Source of the DNA: Scatosoma sp045645245
Lineage (GTDB): Bacteria > Bacillota > Clostridia > Christensenellales > Borkfalkiaceae
DNA length: 12,080 nucleotides
Reading direction: 5' to 3'
NCBI GenBank assembly: GCA_045645245.1
Contig: JAZRIK010000099.1
Coordinates: 1 to 12,080, forward strand
Under the pieces are notes generated by a model. That model had not been told where the DNA came from. It searched no databases and saw nothing but the letters and a program-made list of their open reading frames with translations. Of this stretch, positions 1 through 5,923 are shown one piece after another. Within the stretch, counting starts at the first letter, position 1; each line of letters begins with the position of its first letter. A program made the translations under genes and the position numbers.

Positions 1-80
1 AGAAATTTTCCCGATACTGCTTTTGATATCGCCGATTACTTGGAAAAAATAGCTTCAACGCATACCTGGTATGCTCATAT
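1..80. repeat. Direct repeat copy 1 (cut by window start)
   Basis: This segment matches 871-950 at about 76 of 80 positions, in the same orientation. It ends in the dyad GCATACCTGGTATGC (60-74), which is two 7 bp arms around one central base. Similarity stops just before a hairpin that differs between the two copies. The left end lies outside the window. In one plus-strand frame both copies stay open, but the four differences include two that change the residue, and there is no start signal, so coding is not supported. It could be a dispersed noncoding repeat or the 3' remnant of a gene. Its orientation is unknown. Confidence 0.75.
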
Positions 81-87
81 AAAAAAT

Positions 88-126
88 CCACCCAATAGTG
101 CTATGCACTATTGGGTGGTATCTTTT
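88..126 (-). terminator. Hairpin terminator behind the acetyltransferase
   Basis: A 14 bp perfect stem (88-101 with 105-118) closes a 3 nt loop. On the minus strand it is followed by a run of T (complement of 81-86), so it should end the acetyltransferase transcript. On the plus strand it is followed by TATCTTTT, so it may also stop transcription coming from the repeat side. Confidence 0.8.
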
Positions 127-163
127 GGCGAAATCCCTAAAGCATTTTTGTCTATAAATTTAG

Positions 164-706
164 TTATAGGTCTAGATAAGGTTTGCTTGCATTTTCTTTA
201 TGTATAATTATATTATTCCCTATAACAAGAGAATTATCAGGAACATTCTGATTTACAAATGTATTTGGTGCAATGCATACATTGTTGCCGATAGATATTT
301 CTCCTACTATCGTAGAGTTATGACCTATATAAACATAATTACCTATTTTTGGAGCTGAATATAAATTAGTCGTCTGATTAAAACTGTATCCGATGACAAC
401 GTTTACACCGATTGTACAATGTTCGCCTATGCAAGCGTCTTTAACAATAATGCGAAGCCCATTGTGTAAAAATTTTAAACCTTGACCGATTTTTGCGTCT
501 ATTGAAATTTGATATCCCAGTTTTCTAGCATGTAGCCATTTTAAAGCATATAATCCTTTCATAAAAAAATTTTTTGAAGTCATATAATATTGAGTGGCTC
601 GATAAAGTGATACCATTTTCCTTTCTGGATATAGAAAGAACAATTTCAAACGAGAAATTGTATTAGGGGATGGATAATCCGAGTGAAAATTCTTTCTTTT
701 GTTCAT
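164..706 (-). CDS. Hexapeptide-repeat O-acetyltransferase (serine acetyltransferase-like)
   Basis: The 180-residue product probably transfers an acetyl group from acetyl-CoA to a sugar or amino-acid hydroxyl. The C-terminal half, from about residue 70 to 165, is a left-handed beta-helix of imperfect hexapeptides (IGQG, IGEHCTIG, IGNYVYIG, IGNNVCIA). The layout resembles the CysE fold. A histidine near residue 81 (FLHNG) sits where CysE has its first catalytic His, but the second CysE motif (RHPKI) reads SAPKI here, so ordinary serine acetylation is doubtful. Homologues of this type are common in polysaccharide loci, so a glycan acceptor is an inference. I chose the ATG at 706 because GGAGG (712-716) lies 5 nt upstream; an in-frame TTG at 718 would lie upstream of that site. 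The gene is visibly more AT-rich than its neighbours and stands alone between two direct repeats, which suggests horizontal acquisition. Confidence 0.88.
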   Translation of the reverse strand: MNKRKNFHSDYPSPNTISRLKLFFLYPERKMVSLYRATQYYMTSKNFFMKGLYALKWLHARKLGYQISIDAKIGQGLKFLHNGLRIIVKDACIGEHCTIGVNVVIGYSFNQTTNLYSAPKIGNYVYIGHNSTIVGEISIGNNVCIAPNTFVNQNVPDNSLVIGNNIIIHKENASKPYLDL

Positions 707-729
707 ATTAACCTCCAATAATTAAGCTA

Positions 730-758
730 ATTATAGCATTGATAGAACGAAATGTCAA
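730..758 (-). promoter_or_regulatory. Perfect consensus sigma-A promoter of the acetyltransferase
   Basis: On the minus strand TTGACA (758-753) and TATAAT (735-730) are separated by exactly 17 bp. The predicted transcription start near 723 leaves a leader of about 17 nt that carries GGAGG. Both hexamers match consensus exactly, so strong constitutive expression is expected. Confidence 0.88.
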
Positions 759-870
759 GTGTTTGCATTTACTATTCTTGATTAGGCGCGGTTGGACCTT
801 CGGGGAATTTTGCATTCTACTCGGTAGGGTCGAAAATCGTATTTATTTTCAATATGTTGGCGGGCAGATT

Positions 871-950
871 AGAAATTTTTCCGATACTGCTTTTGATATC
901 GCCGATTACTTGGAGAAAATAGCTTCAACGCATACCTGGTATGCCTATAT
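871..950. repeat. Direct repeat copy 2
   Basis: This is the partner of 1-80, with four mismatches, and it carries the same dyad GCATACCTGGTATGC at 930-944. The repeat may begin further left: the sequence from about 780 to 870 lacks a partner in the window only because copy 1 is cut by the window edge. A plus-strand reading frame (739-1029) covers it but runs into the next terminator and has no ribosome binding site, so I do not call it a gene. Confidence 0.75.
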
Positions 951-990
951 AACGAAAAACCCTTGCGTTTTGCAAGGGTTTTTCGTTATA
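948..990 (-). terminator. Perfect 19 bp hairpin terminator behind the TetR operon
   Basis: Arms 948-966 and 972-990 pair without mismatch around a 5 nt loop. The minus-strand right arm carries five T before TCGTTATA. The stop codon of the regulator gene (988-986) lies inside the stem, so the operon ends here. The structure is symmetric and could also stop plus-strand transcription. Confidence 0.82.
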
Positions 991-1570
991 GCAATGTTGA
1001 TTGATTTTCATATCCAACTAATTTTTTAATCATTCCAACCAACTCGTCGATTTCCGTCACGCAGTCGAGATCCAACCATTGCCGAACAATAGCGGCAACG
1101 CCGTTCGTATAAAATGCGAGCGTGTAAATCTTTTCGTTTTTTTCTGAAAGGAATTGCGAAATGGCGGGGTAGAAAATGGTATCGTACATTTGCTGATACG
1201 TATTTTTCGCTTGAAATAATTGCGGTTTTTGATAGATTAATTTTAAGACGCGTTTGTTTTCTTTTACAAAATGTAGATAGGGGATAAGCTGGCTATCCGT
1301 TATCAAGAACGCGTCTTTCTTCGATTGAATTTTCAGCGGCGTTTTTACGTTAAACGACTGTATAAATTGCTTATTTAAGTTTTCAACCGTCTCTTCAAAC
1401 AACTCGTAAACGTTATCGTAATGCAAATAAAAGGTGGAACGGCTCACCCCTGCCTTTTTAGTAATTTCCGTCACGGTAATAAACTCAATATCCTTTTTTT
1501 CAAGAAGAAGTAAAAGGGCTTTATTCATCAGTTCCGCCGTATAAAAATATTTACTTTGATTGCTGTTCAT
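986..1570 (-). CDS. TetR/AcrR-family transcriptional regulator
   Basis: The 194-residue protein is a likely DNA-binding repressor. The N-terminus holds a TetR-type helix-turn-helix: residues 31-51 read ITVTEITKKAGVSRSTFYLHY, a typical recognition-helix region. The remainder is a divergent all-helical domain expected to bind a ligand and dimerise. The length is usual for the family. ATG at 1570 is preceded by AAGGACGG. The gene starts 20 nt inside the upstream membrane-protein gene, so the two should be translationally coupled. As the last gene of a three-gene operon it probably controls its own promoter near 2623. The ligand is unknown. Confidence 0.9.
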   Translation of the reverse strand: MNSNQSKYFYTAELMNKALLLLLEKKDIEFITVTEITKKAGVSRSTFYLHYDNVYELFEETVENLNKQFIQSFNVKTPLKIQSKKDAFLITDSQLIPYLHFVKENKRVLKLIYQKPQLFQAKNTYQQMYDTIFYPAISQFLSEKNEKIYTLAFYTNGVAAIVRQWLDLDCVTEIDELVGMIKKLVGYENQSTLL

Positions 1571-2210
1571 TTTTTGCCGTCCTTATGTCGATATTTGCTT
1601 TTCGTATCATCAAAATCGCGCTTACGATAATAAAAATAGACACCGCAACGCACAAAATCGGTAAAATAATGCTCCTTAAAAGCATATTTTCATCGCCAAA
1701 GGTCGCGAGCATCGTATTTGTAAGTGTTGTAAGGGAAACACTTGCGCAAATCAAGCTGATCAGCTTAACGCAGGCGTAAACGTGGTCGTTTTTTCTTAAA
1801 TATTTCACGCTGTTGTAGATGGCGACGGTCAGCGTAGAAAAGGTGTACGTCGCAAGCGTAATTACGGTAATTTCGTGATGTTTCACGGGCGGATTTCCGT
1901 AGAGTAGAATAAACATCATCGTAGAAACTGCCAAATTAATGAGTAGCAAAAACACTCCGCACGCGCGCATCGTTTTTATCTTAGACAAGCGTGTTTTATT
2001 CGGGTGGATTTGCGAAAACATAAAAATACGTGCGATGGAAAGCAGTCCGTAATAGATAGACATCACGAAAAACCATTTAGAAAGGTATATATGTGATATT
2101 ATAAACAAGAAAATCGCATATAAAACGTTGAATGCAAACGACGCGCATAAAAACAACGTTATTCGAAAATGAATGTCCTTTTTGAGCCGATGAAAAAGTG
2201 CGGAAAACAT
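1551..2210 (-). CDS. Six-helix integral membrane protein, unknown function
   Basis: I do not recognise the 219-residue family. Six hydrophobic segments are visible, at about residues 17-40, 46-66, 84-104, 114-134, 145-168 and 178-202. Lysine- and arginine-rich loops (7-16, 71-82, 136-141) and a charged C-terminal tail suggest that both ends face the cytoplasm. No transporter signature, ATP-binding motif or catalytic motif is evident. Its start lies 8 nt after the stop of the small membrane gene, without a clear ribosome binding site, and its end overlaps the TetR gene by 20 nt. It should therefore be co-expressed with both. A role in exporting or sensing the regulator's ligand is only a guess from context. 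Confidence 0.8.
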   Translation of the reverse strand: MFSALFHRLKKDIHFRITLFLCASFAFNVLYAIFLFIISHIYLSKWFFVMSIYYGLLSIARIFMFSQIHPNKTRLSKIKTMRACGVFLLLINLAVSTMMFILLYGNPPVKHHEITVITLATYTFSTLTVAIYNSVKYLRKNDHVYACVKLISLICASVSLTTLTNTMLATFGDENMLLRSIILPILCVAVSIFIIVSAILMIRKANIDIRTAKNEQQSK

Positions 2211-2218
2211 ACGAACGC

Positions 2219-2575
2219 TTACGCTTCACTTGCAATTTCGTCAGCAAGGCGAATAATATCGCTCGCGTACTTGTTTTTCGATTTTTCTAAAAGCTTTTTA
2301 TACAACGGATAATTGACGCTTGCGCCTGCAATGCCGATACAGCCGACAACAATACCGATTGCCATCATTGCGGGGGTAGCTGCGCCCAAAACACCCATAC
2401 AAAGACACATGCCCGTTCCCAACGTGAGTGCGGAAACCACGCCCAGCGTATAAGTAAATACGTTGGGGAATTGCTTTGCCTTTGCGTCTAATTTTTTTAA
2501 CGCTTTTACTTTGGAAGTTTGTTTGGGTGCGTACTCGTTTGCGATGTGCTGTGCATAAATTTTGTCTGTGTTCAT
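2219..2575 (-). CDS. Small two-helix membrane protein, unknown function
   Basis: The product has 118 residues. A hydrophilic, lysine-rich N-terminal segment of about 40 residues (MNTDKIYAQHIANEY...) is followed by two adjacent hydrophobic helices at about residues 42-63 and 67-90, rich in Gly, Ala, Met and Cys, and then a charged amphipathic tail. I chose the ATG at 2575 because AAGGAG (2590-2585) stands 8 nt upstream; an in-frame upstream start at 2617 lacks such a site. It is the first gene of the operon with the six-helix protein and the TetR regulator. No enzyme motif is visible. Confidence 0.82.
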   Translation of the reverse strand: MNTDKIYAQHIANEYAPKQTSKVKALKKLDAKAKQFPNVFTYTLGVVSALTLGTGMCLCMGVLGAATPAMMAIGIVVGCIGIAGASVNYPLYKKLLEKSKNKYASDIIRLADEIASEA

Positions 2576-2607
2576 TGTTGTATTCTCCTTAAAATTATGT
2601 TTTTTTT

Positions 2608-2651
2608 GCTTAAGCATAAGCTATTATAGCAAAAGCGCAGGAAAAACGCTA
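2608..2651 (-). promoter_or_regulatory. Promoter of the TetR operon with overlapping dyads
   Basis: TATAAT lies at 2628-2623 on the minus strand; the -35 at the usual spacing (TAGCGT, 2651-2646) is poor, which fits a regulated promoter. Two small dyads overlap it: GCTATTATAGC (2620-2630) over the -10, and GCTTA-AGCA-TAAGC (2608-2621) just downstream. Either could be the operator for the operon's own TetR protein. The operator assignment is inference. Confidence 0.55.
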
Positions 2652-2701
2652 CAACAAAAATAAAGAAAAACGTCTATTTTGAAAGTGGATAAATGGGTAA
2701 A

Positions 2702-2735
2702 AAAATAGAAAAAGACGCCCGAAGGCGTCATTTCG
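2702..2735 (-). terminator. UUCG-tetraloop terminator
   Basis: On the minus strand GACGCC-TTCG-GGCGTC is followed by TTTTTCTATTTTTTT. The C(UUCG)G loop is unusually stable. It lies 9 nt beyond the CCA end of the duplicated ssrA tail (2739). It therefore ends the candidate RNA, or was the original ssrA terminator before the intervening block arrived. Confidence 0.85.
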
Positions 2736-2738
2736 TGC

Positions 2739-2755
2739 TGGTGGAAGTGGTCGGA
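2739..2755 (-). repeat. Duplicate of the ssrA 3' end (possible attachment site)
   Basis: TGGTGGAAGTGGTCGGA on the plus strand is identical to 2948-2964, the acceptor and T-arm end of tmRNA including CCA. The copies are 209 bp apart in the same orientation. The 3' end of ssrA is a well-known integration site for tyrosine-recombinase elements, so the pair may be left and right attachment sites of a decayed element. No integrase lies between them. Confidence 0.6.
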
Positions 2756-2891
2756 ATAGCGCCTTTAGCGGCGCGCCCCGCTCCGACATTATCAATGTCG
2801 TCCTTTGCCGACAATATTGTTGTAGATAGGGTATATCGGCGGCAAGGCGTTTTGCCCCCGCAAAACGGCCCCAACCCTCAATTCCGCCCAC
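2739..2891 (-). ncRNA. Candidate structured RNA (or insertion remnant) ending in an ssrA-like CCA tail
   Basis: I do not recognise a named RNA here. Read on the minus strand, the first 11 nt (2891-2881, GTGGGCGGAAT) pair at 10 of 11 positions with ATTCCGACCAC (2757-2747). This leaves TTCCACCA as a single-stranded 3' end. Inside this closing stem four hairpins follow: an 8 bp stem with GGGG loop (2867-2860 with 2855-2848), a CCTTGCCG/CGGCAAAGG stem with one bulge (2847-2840 with 2810-2802), a 7 bp stem with a 3 nt loop (2800-2794 with 2790-2784), and GCGCC/GGCGC (2774-2770 with 2763-2759). The last 17 nt are identical to the tmRNA 3' end. No promoter of its own is evident, so it may arise by read-through or processing behind ssrA. 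The alternative is a decayed element integrated at ssrA. Confidence 0.45.
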
Positions 2892-2906
2892 AGGTTCGGT
2901 AATTTC

Positions 2907-2951
2907 CACAAAAACACAACCGCCCCTAAAGGACGGTTGTGTTTTTGTGGT
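2907..2951 (-). terminator. ssrA terminator
   Basis: The stem pairs CCACAAAAACACAACCG with CGGTTGTGTTTTTGTGG around a short CCCCTAAAGGA apex. The T run is part of the minus-strand 3' arm. It begins at the mature 3' end of tmRNA, and the last bases of its right arm overlap the CCA. Confidence 0.8.
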
Positions 2952-3314
2952 GGAAGTGGTCGGATTTGAACCGACGTCTTACTCGGGTGCCAAAAAACTT
3001 TCTACATACTTAGTTTATCTATTATTTCTTAATAGCGCGGGGCGGGTAAACACGCTTCACACTACGCAGAACGCTCAATACTCTTTCTCCAACACGTTCC
3101 GATTGTAAAAAGAGGGCTCCGTCTTGATGACGCCGCGACCCCAACCGACGGATAAATTAGGCGCGACGTTTCGTTAATAAACGAATTTACGCTGCAAAAG
3201 CGTAGTTTGCATTTCTATCTGCATTTAAGTTTAGGTGGAATGTTTTATCGCAGTCACTCCGTCTGCGGTATGCTTATTCTTTCGCTCACCGGCAATCGAA
3301 ACCAGTGCACCCCC
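2948..3314 (-). ncRNA. ssrA: Transfer-messenger RNA (tmRNA), one-piece
   Basis: The 367 nt RNA rescues ribosomes stalled on broken mRNA and tags the nascent peptide for degradation. The 5' end GGGGGUG (3314-3308) pairs with CACUUCC before ACCA (2948), giving the alanine-tRNA-like acceptor. The T arm is GTCGG-TTCAAA-TCCGAC near 2977-2961. The internal reading frame is 3222-3187: the resume codon GCA follows ACTTAAAT, as in other tmRNAs, and the frame encodes ADRNANYAFAA and then TAA. The tag thus ends in FAA where ALAA is usual, and is 11 codons long. The gene has its own promoter and terminator. SmpB is not encoded in the window. Confidence 0.96.
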
Positions 3315-3338
3315 ATATTTAAGGTTTTTAGCAATATT

Positions 3339-3367
3339 ATTATACACACATTTTCTAAAAAAGTAAA
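3339..3367 (-). promoter_or_regulatory. ssrA promoter
   Basis: TATAAT (3344-3339) and TTTACT (3367-3362) lie 17 bp apart on the minus strand. The predicted start near 3332 is about 18 nt upstream of the mature tmRNA 5' end, consistent with later 5' trimming by RNase P. Confidence 0.75.
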
Positions 3368-3421
3368 CGCTTTTTCATAAATTACTAAAAATTTCCACTT
3401 TTTTATTGCATTTGTTAAAAA

Positions 3422-3443
3422 TTTATCGATTGAGCGATTAAAA
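3422..3443 (+). promoter_or_regulatory. Shared upstream element, copy 1 (dehydrogenase)
   Basis: A 22 bp sequence with core ATCGATTGAGCGAT is identical to 5924-5945. It can be read as an inverted repeat ATCG-N6-CGAT flanked by TTT and TAAA, or as a direct repeat CGATT-GAG-CGATT. The core starts 44 bp upstream of the -35 hexamer, centred near -72 from the predicted start. That is a typical position for an activator of the class I type. The protein is unknown. Confidence 0.7.
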
Positions 3444-3468
3444 CATATAAAAATCAGCGGTTGAGTGT

Positions 3469-3497
3469 TTGACTTTTAGAAAAAGTTTGGATATAAT
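3469..3497 (+). promoter_or_regulatory. Promoter of the short-chain dehydrogenase
   Basis: TTGACT (3469-3474) and TATAAT (3492-3497) are spaced 17 bp. The predicted start near 3504 gives a leader of about 50 nt. That leader holds a small GGGA/TCCC stem (3519-3531) before the AAGGAG. Confidence 0.85.
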
Positions 3498-3555
3498 AGC
3501 GTAGGTAAAAATAAATAAGGGAATAAATCCCGAAGATACAAGGAGAGAAAAGTAT

Positions 3556-4386
3556 ATGGCAAACGTATGCGTAATTACGGGCGGCGGCAGCGGTATGGGT
3601 TTAGAAGCTGCAAAGTTCATGCCCAAAGACAAAATCATCGTTATCTGCGGCAGAACGCTTAAAAAGTTGGAAAATGCTGTGGAAGAACTGAAAGCACTCG
3701 GCTATACGGCGTATGCGAAAGCATGCGACACGTCCAGCAGAGAAAGCGTAAAAGAGTTGGTGGAATTTGCAACTTCGCTTGGTGAAGTGAAAAACGTAAT
3801 CAACTCGGCAGGGGTATCGCCTGCGATGAAAGGCACGCCCGAAAGCATTTTGCGTATCAATGCGCTCGGCACGGTATATATGAACCAAGAATTTTCCAAA
3901 GTAATGAACCCCGGTAGCGTAATCGTGGACGTTTCGTCCAACTCGGCGTACATTTTACCTTCGTTCATCATTCCTAAAAAGGCGTACGCGCTTGCGGAAA
4001 CCAACGAAGAATTGTTTTTGAAAAAGCTCATCAAGCGCAGCGGTTTGGCGAAGGGCGAATATCAACAAAAAGGTTTTGCGTATTCGCTTTCTAAAAATTT
4101 CGTTGTTTGGTATGCAAAGAAATGCGCGTTCGAATACGGCAAAAAGGGTATTCGCGTCGTATCGCTCAGCCCCGGTTTGATTGCAACCGATATGGGTAAT
4201 TTGGAGAAAGAAGAAGGCGGAATGCTGATTCCCTTCTCGGCGGAAGAAAGAATGGGTAAACCCGAAGAACTCGGCTACGCGCTTGCGACGGTTGCGGACG
4301 AAAGAAACGGCTATTTGGCTGGTGTGGACGTGCTTTGCGACGGCGGTAGCACCAACGGCATGAAAGAGTTCAAGAAAAAGAAATAA
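3556..4386 (+). CDS. Short-chain dehydrogenase/reductase (SDR), NAD(P)-dependent
   Basis: The 276-residue cytosolic oxidoreductase should interconvert an alcohol and a ketone or aldehyde using NAD(P)H; the substrate cannot be told. A Rossmann fold opens with TGGGSGMG (8-15), an acidic residue follows in ACDTS (58), and the NNAG position reads NSAG (83-86). The catalytic serine lies in VDVSSNS (127-130) and the Tyr-Lys pair is YSLSK (Y176, K180). About 46-49 residues separate the serine and the tyrosine, against roughly 13 in classical members. A loop or helix is therefore inserted before the active-site tyrosine, as in the carbonyl-reductase-like branch. The C-terminus has SPGLIATDM and a DGG motif, then a lysine-rich tail. 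AAGGAG precedes the ATG. It is monocistronic and shares its upstream control element with nfnAB. Confidence 0.92.
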   Translation: MANVCVITGGGSGMGLEAAKFMPKDKIIVICGRTLKKLENAVEELKALGYTAYAKACDTSSRESVKELVEFATSLGEVKNVINSAGVSPAMKGTPESILRINALGTVYMNQEFSKVMNPGSVIVDVSSNSAYILPSFIIPKKAYALAETNEELFLKKLIKRSGLAKGEYQQKGFAYSLSKNFVVWYAKKCAFEYGKKGIRVVSLSPGLIATDMGNLEKEEGGMLIPFSAEERMGKPEELGYALATVADERNGYLAGVDVLCDGGSTNGMKEFKKKK

Positions 4387-4408
4387 TTAGAAAAATATGA
4401 ATAAAAAA

Positions 4409-4444
4409 ACGGCGGTTTGCTGAAAGGCAAACCGCCGTGTTTTA
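4409..4444 (+). terminator. Bidirectional terminator between converging genes
   Basis: A 12 bp perfect stem (4409-4420 with 4427-4438) has a TGAAAG loop. T-rich sequence follows on the plus strand (GTTTTATG), and on the minus strand the complement of A7 (4402-4408) follows. It serves both the dehydrogenase and the antiporter. Confidence 0.88.
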
Positions 4445-4479
4445 TGCTTTTGATAGGGGCAGGTACGAGATGAACGCTA

Positions 4480-5781
4480 TCAGTGATGGGGGAAAGCGTG
4501 CCGATCGTACTTCTTGCCTGCGTGCGCTTCGCGCGCGCTGAATTTTTCGTCGGGGTTAATATCGCCCGCTTTGATAAGCGCCATTTTTGTAAGCGCAGGG
4601 CCAAACAACTCGTAAACAAGTACCGCAAACAGTGTAATGTTGGAAACGATTATACCCATTTCGCCAAGCTCCATCGCTTTGAGTGCCATACCCAGCGCAA
4701 CGCCCGCTTGCGGTAAAAGCGTAATGCCTAAATATTTAACGATATGCTCGTCGCACTTGGCGTATTTCGCGCTCAAATACGCGCCCGAGTATTTCCCTGC
4801 CGAACGCGCAAAAATATACACGATACCGATGATGACGATTAAAATATCGGTAAATACCGACAGCTCTAATTCTGCCCCGCTGATAACGAAGAAAAGCACG
4901 AGTAAGGGCGAGCTCCAACGATCGACGCGCGCCATAAGCTCGTCGGAAAAATCGCATACGTTGCAAAATACCGTGCCGAGCATCATACAAACAAGCAAAG
5001 ACGAAAAGCCGATATGTACTCTGCCGATTTGGAATTTGAGCATAGACAGCGCAATCGTCAAAAACAAGAACGCGACCGACATAGAAAGCCGTTTGGAGCG
5101 GGAATGGAAAAACCGTTCGACAAACGAGAATAAAAAGCCCATCAACGCGCCCAGTGCAAGAGAAAACGATACTTCGAGCAGCGGTTCAAGAACAACGGAA
5201 ATCACGTCGATTGCACCCGATAATAACGCCTTTGCAACGCCAAAAGAAACGGCGAACAGCATTAAGCCGACCGCGTCGTCTAACGCCACGACGGGCAACA
5301 AAATATCGGTGAGCGCACCCTTTGCTTTATATTGTTTCACGACCATAAGCGTAGCCGCGGGCGCGGTAGCGGACGCGATTGCGCCGAGCACGATGGCAAC
5401 AGGCAAAGGGAATTTTGTGGGTACGATTAAGTGCACCGCAATCAATACGGCGTCCACAAGCAAGGTGGTAATTACCGCTTGGAAAATACCGACGATGGTG
5501 GCTTGGCGCCCGATTTTTTTCAGTTGGGACAAACGGAACTCGTTGCCGATGGAAAATGCGATAAAGCCGAGTGCGACGTCGCAAAGGATCGAATATTGAT
5601 CCAAATCTTCCATACTGTTAAACCCTAATCCGGGCACCTTGAATGCGCCCAAAAGATACGGGCCAACCAAAATACCGGCTACCAGGTATGCGGTGACGGC
5701 AGGTAAGTTCAAAAGTTTTGCCACGCGGGAGAGTAATAAGCCCGCTAAAAGCGCGATGGATAAAACCAGCAAAGTTTGCAT
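4480..5781 (-). CDS. Cation:proton antiporter, CPA2 family (KefB/NapA-like membrane domain)
   Basis: The 433-residue inner-membrane exchanger should swap Na+ or K+ for H+ to control pH and ion balance. About 12 hydrophobic segments fill residues 1-405. The family marks are LPAVTAYLVAGILVGP (26-41), the unwound-helix region ATAPAATLMVV (138-148) and the ion-binding pair D168-D169 in VVALDDAVGL. Two adjacent aspartates are typical of electrogenic Na+/H+ members such as NapA, whereas KefC has QD. No C-terminal TrkA-N/RCK nucleotide-binding domain is present, so it is not a full glutathione-gated Kef channel. The short soluble tail (about 406-433) contains four histidines, three of them in the last seven residues. 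ATG at 5781 has GGAG 7 nt upstream. Antiport specificity is inferred. Confidence 0.92.
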   Translation of the reverse strand: MQTLLVLSIALLAGLLLSRVAKLLNLPAVTAYLVAGILVGPYLLGAFKVPGLGFNSMEDLDQYSILCDVALGFIAFSIGNEFRLSQLKKIGRQATIVGIFQAVITTLLVDAVLIAVHLIVPTKFPLPVAIVLGAIASATAPAATLMVVKQYKAKGALTDILLPVVALDDAVGLMLFAVSFGVAKALLSGAIDVISVVLEPLLEVSFSLALGALMGFLFSFVERFFHSRSKRLSMSVAFLFLTIALSMLKFQIGRVHIGFSSLLVCMMLGTVFCNVCDFSDELMARVDRWSSPLLVLFFVISGAELELSVFTDILIVIIGIVYIFARSAGKYSGAYLSAKYAKCDEHIVKYLGITLLPQAGVALGMALKAMELGEMGIIVSNITLFAVLVYELFGPALTKMALIKAGDINPDEKFSAREAHAGKKYDRHAFPHH

Positions 5782-5816
5782 AAGAACGCTCCATAGAAAA
5801 ATTTCATTCGCCGACC

Positions 5817-5845
5817 ATTATACTCCTTTCATTTTGAAAAAGCAA
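5817..5845 (-). promoter_or_regulatory. Antiporter promoter
   Basis: TATAAT (5822-5817) and TTGCTT (5845-5840) are spaced 17 bp on the minus strand. The predicted start near 5810 leaves a short leader. This promoter is divergent from the nfnAB promoter, with about 125 bp between the -35 hexamers. Confidence 0.75.
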
Positions 5846-5923
5846 ATAAAATCGCATACAAAAAACGACATTTTTTCAATTATTTTTCAAAGCGTTTTAT
5901 TCGCAGGATAAATTAGCTAAATT

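Noticed and set aside
739..1029. Plus-strand 96-codon frame covering repeat copy 2
   Set aside because: It has no ribosome binding site, runs through the perfect terminator hairpin and into the TetR gene, and two of the four differences from copy 1 change residues. It is better explained as a repeat.
2649..2909. Minus-strand 86-codon frame downstream of ssrA
   Set aside because: It lies over RNA-like inverted repeats, the CCA tail copy and a terminator. It has no ribosome binding site and no protein-like pattern.
3412..3429. Rex-like operator (TTGTTAA half-site) overlapping shared element copy 1
   Set aside because: The right half matches poorly (TTATCGA for TTAACAA), and the left half is not kept at copy 2 (TAGCTAA), whereas the 22 bp element is identical at both.
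4637..5599. Plus-strand 320-codon frame opposite the antiporter
   Set aside because: It is long but antisense to a clear membrane transporter. It has no ribosome binding site, and its Ser/Thr/Lys/Ile-rich composition is what the complement of hydrophobic codons gives.
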